From assembly GCA_035574155.1 (NCBI GenBank), contig DATLZD010000014.1, positions 1 to 12,089 on the forward strand: DNA of 12,089 nucleotides, in the 5' to 3' direction. The notes under the pieces were generated by a model. The model searched no databases. It worked only from the letters and a program-made list of their open reading frames with translations, and was not told the origin of the DNA. Below, piece after piece: positions 6,046 to 12,089 of the stretch (the stretch's first letter is position 1; each line of letters opens with the position of its first letter). Position numbers and translations under genes: made by a program. Origin of the DNA: HRBIN24 sp035574155 (GTDB lineage Bacteria; Chloroflexota; Dehalococcoidia; SM23-28-2; HRBIN24).

Positions 6046-6080
6046 GCCGCCCTGCGGGGCGGCCTTGGCCTTTGGCCGAG
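6046..6080 (+). other. Tandem hairpins in the tRNA-tuf transcript leader
   Basis: Two stems follow each other directly: GCCGCCC/GGGCGGC with loop TGCG (6046-6063) and CTTGGCC/GGCCGAG with loop TTT (6064-6080, one G-T pair). They fill most of the space between the expected transcription start and the first tRNA. There is no T-tract, so they are not obvious terminators. Confidence 0.5.
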
Positions 6081-6086
6081 GCTGGG

Positions 6087-6162
6087 GCCGAAGTGGCGCA
6101 ATGGGTAGCGCAGGCGATTTGTAATCGCCCGGTTGCGGGTTCGAGTCCCGCCTTCGGCTCCA
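6087..6162 (+). tRNA. tRNA-Thr (anticodon TGT)
   Basis: A complete 76-base cloverleaf can be drawn. The acceptor stem GCCGAAG (6087-6093) pairs with CTTCGGC (6152-6158), the anticodon stem GGCGA/TCGCC encloses TTTGTAA giving anticodon TGT at 6120-6122, and the T arm GCGGG-TTCGAGT-CCCGC is canonical. The discriminator T is followed by an encoded CCA (6160-6162). It is the first gene of the operon. Confidence 0.95.
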
Positions 6163-6180
6163 GGGCAACAAGGGACGCGT

Positions 6181-6270
6181 GGCGGGGTGGGTGAGCGGCT
6201 AAAACCACCTGGCTGTAAACCAGGCGCCCTGAGATGGGCTACGCAGGTTCGAATCCTGCCCCCGCCACCA
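6181..6270 (+). tRNA. tRNA-Tyr (anticodon GTA)
   Basis: The acceptor stem GGCGGGG (6181-6187) pairs with CCCCGCC (6260-6266), and the anticodon loop CTGTAAA gives GTA at 6215-6217. The 90-base length comes from a long variable arm, as expected for a class II tyrosine tRNA. The T arm is GCAGG-TTCGAAT-CCTGC. Discriminator A and CCA are encoded (6267-6270). Confidence 0.95.
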
Positions 6271-6282
6271 GCTGAATACGGG

Positions 6283-6358
6283 GCCCACATAGCTCAGGTG
6301 GTAGAGCACGCCCTTGGTAAGGGCGAGGTCGCCGGTTCGAGTCCGGCTGTGGGCTCCA
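6283..6358 (+). tRNA. tRNA-Thr (anticodon GGT)
   Basis: The acceptor stem GCCCACA (6283-6289) pairs with TGTGGGC (6348-6354); the anticodon stem CGCCC/GGGCG encloses TTGGTAA, anticodon GGT at 6316-6318; the T arm is GCCGG-TTCGAGT-CCGGC. CCA is encoded at 6356-6358. With the first tRNA it covers the threonine codons except possibly ACG. It lies 87 bases before tuf. Confidence 0.95.
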
Positions 6359-6445
6359 GCCCGACGGAGTGGAGCAAGACGGGAGGCCCTTCTCGACAGC
6401 AGCCCGTCCCCTGAGGAAGGGCAAAATCCACCAGGAGGACCCAGG

Positions 6446-7648
<1,203 letters not shown>

Positions 7649-7666
7649 GGGGTAGCGCCCGGGCCT

Positions 7667-7834
7667 ATGGCCAAGAAGAAGGGGGACCGCATCGTCATCC
7701 ACCTGGCCTGCACCGAGTGCCGGCGGCGCAACTACACCACCAGCAAGAACCGCCGCAACGACCCGGACCGGTTGGAGCTGCGCAAGTACTGTCCGCGCTG
7801 CCGACGCCATGTGGCCCACCGCGAGGCACGCTAG
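7667..7834 (+). CDS. rpmG: Ribosomal protein bL33, zinc-binding form
   Basis: This small gene encodes 55 residues, MAKKKGDRIVIHLACTECRR and onward, ending HVAHREAR. It is bL33 of the 50S subunit near the E site. Four cysteines in two CxxC pairs (C15/C18 and C42/C45) mark the zinc-holding form; zinc-free paralogues lack them. The NYTTSKNRRN segment and the closing RKYCPRC are typical. It begins 18 bases after the tuf stop. The Shine-Dalgarno is poor, so translation may depend on coupling to tuf. rpmG before secE-nusG is a common bacterial order. Confidence 0.95.
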   Translation: MAKKKGDRIVIHLACTECRRRNYTTSKNRRNDPDRLELRKYCPRCRRHVAHREAR

Positions 7835-7867
7835 GTGTAGAATGGTGCTGGCTGGGAAGGGAGCAGC

Positions 7868-8179
7868 ATGAACCGCGCCCTGAGGCGACACCCCATCGTC
7901 ACCAGGCAGGCGCCCAAGGGGCGCCCGCCGCGGCTGCCTGGCCGGCCGCCGACCGGCCCCCGGCCGGCGCGCGGCGGCCTGCGTTTCCTGCCCCAGTTCG
8001 CCGTCGAGGTCTGGTCGGAGCTCAAGAAGGTGACCTGGCCCTCGCGGGAGACCACCTTCCACCTGACGGTGGTGGTGGTCGTGGTGGCGGTGGCCCTGGG
8101 CGCCGTCCTGGGCGGCGTCGACGCCGCCTTCGCCTGGCTCATCGAGAAGCTGCTCCTCAGTCGCAGCCTCTTCGGCTAA
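7868..8179 (+). CDS. secE: Preprotein translocase subunit SecE
   Basis: SecE clamps the SecY channel of the general secretion pathway in the cytoplasmic membrane. The diagnostic amphipathic segment ELKKVTWPSRE is at residues 51-61, followed by a single valine-rich transmembrane helix (about 66-90) and a short tail. At 103 residues it is the short, one-helix form. The first 40 or so residues are an Arg/Pro-rich, probably disordered extension of no family significance. The ATG at 7868 follows a GGAAGGGAG purine stretch. It sits 33 bases after rpmG and 48 before nusG, as expected in this operon. Confidence 0.95.
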   Translation: MNRALRRHPIVTRQAPKGRPPRLPGRPPTGPRPARGGLRFLPQFAVEVWSELKKVTWPSRETTFHLTVVVVVVAVALGAVLGGVDAAFAWLIEKLLLSRSLFG

Positions 8180-8227
8180 AGGCCCATGCCACCGGCCGGC
8201 CCTAGGCAGAGGGGAGAGGGAAGGGAT

Positions 8228-8902
8228 ATGGCGCGTCGCAGGCGGAGCGAAGAAGCAACGGCGCCGGAGCGGCCCCAGGCCGAAGGCGAGGCCCGTGCCC
8301 GCAAGCAGTTGGAGGGCCTCACCGACGAGGAGATATTCGACCCCTCCCGCCGTTGGTACATCATCCACACCTACTCAGGGTATGAGGAGAAGGTGAAGGC
8401 CAACCTGGAGAACCGGATCCGCTCCCTGGATGCCGGCGACCTCATCTTCCACGTGCTGGTGCCGGAGGTGGACGAGATCGAGATCCGCGAGGGGCAGCGG
8501 CGCACCGTCCAGCGCAAGCTCTTCCCTGGCTACATCATCGTCCAGACCATCGACCTGAACAACGCCTCCACGCCGGAGGAGCGGGAGCGGGCCGAGAGGG
8601 CGTGGTTCGTCATCCGCAACACGCCTGGGGTGACAGGGTTCGTGGGGTCGGGCACCCAGCCGGTGCCCCTGGACGAGAAGGAGCTGCGCAACATCGTCCG
8701 CCAGATGCGCTCCGAGGAGCCGCGGGTGAAGGTGAGCTTCCAGGTGGGGCAGTCGGTGCGCATCATCGACGGGCCCTTCCAGGACTTCATCGGCACCGTG
8801 GAGGAGATCAACCTGGAGAAGGGGAAGGTGCGGGTGCTGGTCTCCTTCTTCGGGCGCGACACGCCCGTGGAGCTGGACTTCATGCAGGTCGAGCGCCTGT
8901 AA
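8228..8902 (+). CDS. nusG: Transcription termination/antitermination factor NusG
   Basis: NusG binds RNA polymerase across the cleft, modulates pausing, and links it to Rho or the ribosome. The 224 residues contain a charged N-terminal extension (1-40), the NGN domain starting RRWYIIHTYSGYEEKVKANL (W43) with LFPGYIIVQ, RNTPGVTGFVG, and a C-terminal KOW domain (about 170-224) with FQVGQSVRIIDGPFQDFIG and LVSFFGRDTPVELDF. The start at 8228 has a GAGGGAAGGG purine tract directly upstream; the frame stays open to an ATG at 8186 but that would add only unconserved residues. It is 20 bases before rplK. Confidence 0.97.
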   Translation: MARRRRSEEATAPERPQAEGEARARKQLEGLTDEEIFDPSRRWYIIHTYSGYEEKVKANLENRIRSLDAGDLIFHVLVPEVDEIEIREGQRRTVQRKLFPGYIIVQTIDLNNASTPEERERAERAWFVIRNTPGVTGFVGSGTQPVPLDEKELRNIVRQMRSEEPRVKVSFQVGQSVRIIDGPFQDFIGTVEEINLEKGKVRVLVSFFGRDTPVELDFMQVERL

Positions 8903-8922
8903 TCTCCCGTCAAGGTGGCGCC

Positions 8923-9348
8923 ATGGCCAAGAAGGTGCGTGCGGTCGTCAAGCTGCAGCTGGAGGCAGGCAAGGCCACGCCTGCCCCGCCGGTGGGGCCG
9001 GCCTTGGGCCAGCACGGGGTCAACATCATGGCCTTCGTCAAGGAATACAACGAGCGGACCGCCTCCATGGTGGGCAGCGTGGTGCCAGTGGAGATCACCA
9101 TCTATGAGGACCGCTCCTTCACCTTCGTCCTGAAAACGCCCCCCGTCTCCGATCTCATCAAGAAGGAGCTGGGCCTCGAATCGGGCTCGGCCAACCCCAA
9201 GAGGGACAAGGTGGGGCGCCTCACCCGCGAGCAGCTGCGGCGCATCGCCGAGGTGAAGATGAAGGACCTCAACACCAGCGACATCGAGGCCGCCATGCGT
9301 ATGGTGGCGGGCACCGCCCGCTCCATGGGCGTCGAGGTGGCTGATTAG
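8923..9348 (+). CDS. rplK: Ribosomal protein uL11
   Basis: uL11 forms the GTPase-associated centre with 23S rRNA next to the L10-L12 stalk and is the thiopeptide target region. The 141 residues are full length: VKLQLEAGKATPAPPVGPALG (N-terminal domain, with the proline-rich linker and hinge), HGVNIMAFVKEYNERT, KTPPVSDLIKKELGL, and the C-terminal RNA-binding domain with KMKDLNTSDIEAAMRMVAGT and ARSMGVEV. The ATG at 8923 is preceded by AAGGTGG. It is separated from rplA by 11 bases. Confidence 0.98.
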   Translation: MAKKVRAVVKLQLEAGKATPAPPVGPALGQHGVNIMAFVKEYNERTASMVGSVVPVEITIYEDRSFTFVLKTPPVSDLIKKELGLESGSANPKRDKVGRLTREQLRRIAEVKMKDLNTSDIEAAMRMVAGTARSMGVEVAD

Positions 9349-9359
9349 GAGGTCGAAGC

Positions 9360-10082
9360 ATGGCCAAGCGGGGCAAGAAATACCTTACGGCGCGGGCGCA
9401 GGTGGACCGCACCCGCACCTACACCCCCCAAGAGGCCATCGAGCTGCTGAAGCGGGTCTCCTACGCCCGCTTCGATGAGACGGTGGAGCTGCACGTGCGC
9501 ACCACCCTTGACCCGCGCCACGCCGACCAGCAGCTACGCAGCTCCGTCGTCCTGCCCCACGGACTGGGCAAGCAGGTGCGGGTGCTGGTGTTCGCCGAAG
9601 GCGAGGCGGCCCGCATCGCCCAGGAGGCGGGGGCCGACTACGTGGGCAGCGACGACCTCATACGTCGCATCGAGGGCGGTTGGCTGGAGTTCGACGTCGC
9701 CCTCGCCACCCGCGACGTCATGGGCAAGGTCTCGCGCCTAGGTCGCGTCCTGGGGCCCAGGGGCCTCATGCCCAACCCCAGGGCCGGCACCGTGGTGGAT
9801 CCCGAAGACCTGCCCCGGGCCATCCGCGACGCCAAGCAGGGCCGGGTGGAGTTCCGCCTGGACCGCACCGCCCTCCTGCACATCCCCTTCGGCAAGCTCT
9901 CCTTCCCCACCCAGGCGCTGCTGGAGAACCTGGCGGCTGTGGTGGAGGCCATCCAGAGGGCACGGCCCCCCGGAGCCAAGGGGCAGTTCATCCGCGCCAT
10001 GACCATCACCAGCACCATGGGGCCCGGCATCAAGCTGGACCTCTCGGCCACCCTCTCCCTGCCCCAACTGGTAGCCGTCTAG
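9360..10082 (+). CDS. rplA: Ribosomal protein uL1
   Basis: uL1 forms the mobile L1 stalk of the 50S subunit that helps release deacylated tRNA from the E site, and in many bacteria it also represses its own operon. At 240 residues it is close to the usual length. Typical blocks are YTPQEAIELLKRVSYARFDE, GADYVGSDDLI, MGKVSRLGRVLGPRGLMPNP and GTVVDPEDL in the inserted domain, with IRAMTITSTMGPGIKLDLS near the end. The start follows TAGGAGG with good spacing. It is the last gene of the rightward operon here; rplJ, which normally comes next, is instead on the other side of the tRNAs. Confidence 0.98.
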   Translation: MAKRGKKYLTARAQVDRTRTYTPQEAIELLKRVSYARFDETVELHVRTTLDPRHADQQLRSSVVLPHGLGKQVRVLVFAEGEAARIAQEAGADYVGSDDLIRRIEGGWLEFDVALATRDVMGKVSRLGRVLGPRGLMPNPRAGTVVDPEDLPRAIRDAKQGRVEFRLDRTALLHIPFGKLSFPTQALLENLAAVVEAIQRARPPGAKGQFIRAMTITSTMGPGIKLDLSATLSLPQLVAV

Positions 10083-10156
10083 GCCCGACACCTGCCGGTG
10101 GCGCCCTCTTCCCCGCCCGCCGGAACCGGAGGGGGTCTCCCGTCTATGGCCCCCAT

Positions 10157-10185
10157 TTGCAGTGGGCCTGTCCCTGGGGTATGAA
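10157..10185 (+). promoter_or_regulatory. Putative promoter of the dehydrogenase gene
   Basis: TTGCAG (10157-10162) and TATGAA (10180-10185) are 17 bases apart. A start near 10192 would leave a leader of about 20 bases with AGGAGG at 10201-10206. The rest of the 131-base gap after rplA shows only weak inverted repeats and no T-tract. Confidence 0.45.
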
Positions 10186-10213
10186 TTAGGGAGACCTGCT
10201 AGGAGGTGTAGGC

Positions 10214-11005
10214 ATGGACATGGGCATAGGCGGGCGGGTGGCACTGGTGACGGGGGCCGGTCGCGGCATCGGCCGGGCCATCTGCCTGGCGCTGGCCGCC
10301 GAGGGGGTCAGGGTGGCGGTGAACGACATCTTCCAGGAGCGGGCGGCCCAGGTGGCGGAGGCCATCCGCCAGGGCGGCGGCACGGCCATCGGCGTTGCCG
10401 CCGACGTTACCGACCAGGCCCAGGTGGAGGCCATGGTGCAGCACGTGCAGGAGGCCCTGGGTCCGGTGGAGATCCTGGTCAACAACGCTGGCGTGCCGGT
10501 GCCGCTGGAGGGCACCGATCCGGGCATGGAGATGCCCTTCGTCCAGTCGGACCGAGCCCATTGGGACCGCGTCATGCACCTCAACACCTACGGCACCCTT
10601 TACTGCACGCGCATAGTCCTGCCGAGCATGATCGAGAGGCGGTGGGGCCGCATCGTCAACATCACGTCCGACGCTGGGCGGGTGGGCGCGCCGAAGGAGG
10701 CCCCCTACTCCATGGCCAAGGCTGGGATCATCGGCTTCAGCAAGGCCCTGGCCAAGGAGGTGGGCCGCTACTGCATCACCGTCAACTGCGTGGCACCGGG
10801 GGCCACCGAGACGGAGGGCGCCCAGGACTGGCTCAAGACCCACCGGGAGCGCATCATGCCCCTCTACCCCATGGCCCTGGGCCTGGGCCGCCTGGGCCTG
10901 CCCGAGGACATCGCCAACGCCGTCGTCTTCTTCGCCTCCGAGAGGGCGGCCTGGATAACGGGGCAGGTGCTCTCGGTCAACGGCGGCGCGGTCATGTCCG
11001 ATTGA
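10214..11005 (+). CDS. Short-chain dehydrogenase/reductase (SDR) family oxidoreductase
   Basis: The 263-residue protein is a classical SDR using NAD(P)H. It has the Rossmann motif TGAGRGIG (residues 13-20), NNAG (90-93), catalytic Ser152 in NITSDAG, and YSMAK with Tyr165 and Lys169, and ends with the usual WITGQVLSVNGG. The SDAGRVG stretch resembles FabG-like hydroxyacyl-CoA dehydrogenases such as 2-hydroxycyclohexanecarboxyl-CoA dehydrogenase, but the substrate cannot be assigned from this. An aspartate after the second strand (VNDIF) favours NAD over NADP. The segment between NNAG and the next helix (about residues 94-116) is longer than usual. AGGAGG lies seven bases before the ATG. It is probably independent of the ribosomal operon upstream. 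Confidence 0.93.
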   Translation: MDMGIGGRVALVTGAGRGIGRAICLALAAEGVRVAVNDIFQERAAQVAEAIRQGGGTAIGVAADVTDQAQVEAMVQHVQEALGPVEILVNNAGVPVPLEGTDPGMEMPFVQSDRAHWDRVMHLNTYGTLYCTRIVLPSMIERRWGRIVNITSDAGRVGAPKEAPYSMAKAGIIGFSKALAKEVGRYCITVNCVAPGATETEGAQDWLKTHRERIMPLYPMALGLGRLGLPEDIANAVVFFASERAAWITGQVLSVNGGAVMSD

Positions 11006-11008
11006 CGC

Positions 11009-11024
11009 CCGGCCCAACGGCCGG
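11009..11024 (+). terminator. Possible weak terminator hairpin after the dehydrogenase gene
   Basis: CCGGCC-CAAC-GGCCGG forms a six-pair stem four bases after the stop codon. No T-tract follows, so it is not a classical intrinsic terminator. It lies between convergent genes, where a terminator is expected. Confidence 0.3.
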
Positions 11025-11074
11025 CCCGGCAAGATCCCCTCGCGGGCATCCCGAGGGACGGGCCCTGGAGGAGG

Positions 11075-12088
11075 CTAACGGGCGGAGGGGTCGTCCAGGG
11101 TGGAGGCCACGGGCCCGCCGCCCTCGAAGGCCAGCCCCGGCCGGGGCTGGACGATGGTCTGGGGAGCGGGGGCCTTCTCCCGTTCCCTTTCCCCCTCGGG
11201 GCGAGGGGCTTGGGGCGGGCTGGGCTGAGGGAGGGCCGGCTCCTGGCCGGGGGGCGCTTCCAGGAGGGCCTTTAGCTCCTCGCCCTCCAGCGTCTCCTTC
11301 TCCAGGAGGGCCTGCACCAGCTGGTCCAGCTTGGCCCGGTTCTCGGCCAGCACCCGCTTGGCGGTGTGGTAGGCGTGGTCTATGATCTGGCGGACCTCTT
11401 CGTCGATCTCCTCGGCGATCTTCTCGGAGTAGTTGCGCTGCTCGGCTATCTCCTTGCCCAGGAAGATAAGCTCCTCCTTGCGGCCGAAGGTGCGGGGGCC
11501 CAGCCGCTCGCTCATGCCGAACTGGGTGACCATCTGGCGGGCCAGGCGGGTGGCCCGCTCCAGGTCGTCCTGGGGGCCGGTGGTGAACTCCCCGAACACC
11601 ATCTCCTCGGCCACCAGCCCCCCCAGCATGGCCGCCAGCATGTCCTTGAACTGGGACTTGGTGTAAAGGTGGCGGTCCTCCTCGGGCAAGAAGCGGGTGA
11701 ATCCGCCGGCCATGCCGCGAGCGACGATGCTTATCTTGTAGGGCGGGTCGGCGTTGGGCAACACATGGGCCACCAGGGCGTGGCCGGCCTCATGGTAGGC
11801 CACGATCTGGCGCTCCTTGGGCCCCATGACGCGGCTCTTGCGCTCGGGCCCGGCGATGACCCGGTCCACCGCCTCGTTGAACTCGGACATGCCGATGCGC
11901 CGCTTGCCGCGGCGGGCGGCCAGGATGGCCGCCTCATTGACCAGGTTGGCCAGGTCGGCCCCCGAGAAGCCAGGCGTCTGCTTGGCCAGCACGTCCAGGT
12001 CCACGTCCTTGTCCAGGGGCTTGCCGCGGGCGTGCACCTCCAGGATGGCACGGCGGCCCCTGACGTCGGGCCGGTCCAGGACCACCGA
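11075..12088 (-). CDS. ftsH: ATP-dependent zinc metalloprotease FtsH (C-terminal part)
   Basis: FtsH is a membrane-anchored AAA+ protease that degrades misfolded membrane proteins and short-lived regulators. The window holds the end of the AAA+ module (VVLDRPDVRGR, then DLDVLAKQTPGFSGADLANL) and the whole protease domain with the zinc motif HEAGH (11794-11780) and the third-ligand region TTGPQDDLERATRLARQMV. The membrane helices and Walker motifs lie beyond the right edge, so this is a partial gene cut by the window, not a broken one. The last 70 or so residues form a Pro/Glu-rich tail (PPGQEPALPQPSPPQAPRPE) ending in LDDPSAR. Its sequence, for example PPYKISIVARGMAGGFT, resembles Chloroflexota FtsH as I recall it. 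It converges on the dehydrogenase gene. Confidence 0.96.
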   Translation of the reverse strand, partial: SVVLDRPDVRGRRAILEVHARGKPLDKDVDLDVLAKQTPGFSGADLANLVNEAAILAARRGKRRIGMSEFNEAVDRVIAGPERKSRVMGPKERQIVAYHEAGHALVAHVLPNADPPYKISIVARGMAGGFTRFLPEEDRHLYTKSQFKDMLAAMLGGLVAEEMVFGEFTTGPQDDLERATRLARQMVTQFGMSERLGPRTFGRKEELIFLGKEIAEQRNYSEKIAEEIDEEVRQIIDHAYHTAKRVLAENRAKLDQLVQALLEKETLEGEELKALLEAPPGQEPALPQPSPPQAPRPEGEREREKAPAPQTIVQPRPGLAFEGGGPVASTLDDPSAR

Positions 12089-12089
12089 G

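Noticed and set aside
6378..6408. GACGGG/CCCGTC stem between tRNA-Thr(GGT) and tuf as a terminator or regulatory element
   Set aside because: The stem is six pairs with a 19-base loop and no T-tract, and tuf must be read through from the tRNA promoter; nothing further supports it.
7838..7843. TAGAAT as a -10 box before secE
   Set aside because: No -35-like sequence lies at a suitable distance, and the genes are tightly packed in one operon.

Overview
This window comes from a very GC-rich bacterial chromosome. All of the genes look chromosomal and vertically inherited. I see no insertion sequence, phage gene, CRISPR array or other mobile element. The FtsH protease region, the EF-Tu sequence, a four-cysteine L33, three tRNAs that encode their own CCA, and leaderless-looking genes next to genes with strong AGGAGG ribosome binding sites together suggest a member of the Chloroflexota, possibly a Dehalococcoidia relative. 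That assignment is inference from protein character, not from a marker-gene search.

Layout from left to right. (1) The tail of an unidentified plus-strand gene (2-178). (2) A larB-larC pair (263-2281) for the nickel-pincer nucleotide cofactor; larB has a promoter so close to its ATG that the mRNA would be nearly leaderless. (3) A leftward block transcribed rplJ-rplL, then a zinc-finger/LysM membrane protein, radC and a patatin-like lipase (5715 down to 2187); the lipase gene overlaps the end of larC tail to tail. (4) A divergent control region (about 5716-6086) with a promoter and an L10-leader-type RNA facing left, and a promoter and two hairpins facing right. (5) A rightward translation and transcription operon: tRNA-Thr(TGT), tRNA-Tyr(GTA), tRNA-Thr(GGT), tuf, rpmG, secE, nusG, rplK, rplA (6087-10082). 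(6) A short-chain dehydrogenase gene with its own likely promoter (10214-11005). (7) On the opposite strand, the C-terminal two-thirds or so of ftsH, running off the right edge.

The main theme is the core of protein synthesis. EF-Tu, the tRNAs, L33, SecE, NusG, L11 and L1 are made from one promoter. L10 and L7/L12, which normally follow L1 in the same operon and lead into rpoBC, are here placed back to back with the tRNA-tuf operon under a separate promoter and an autoregulatory leader. rpoB and rpoC are not downstream of rplL; small accessory genes are. I did not find a clearly new biological system. The points most worth a second look are the split rplKAJL arrangement with its leader RNA, two genes whose -10 boxes sit 10-11 nt before an ATG with no Shine-Dalgarno, the B-box-like zinc/LysM protein, and unusual local sequence in LarC and in the EF-Tu switch I region.
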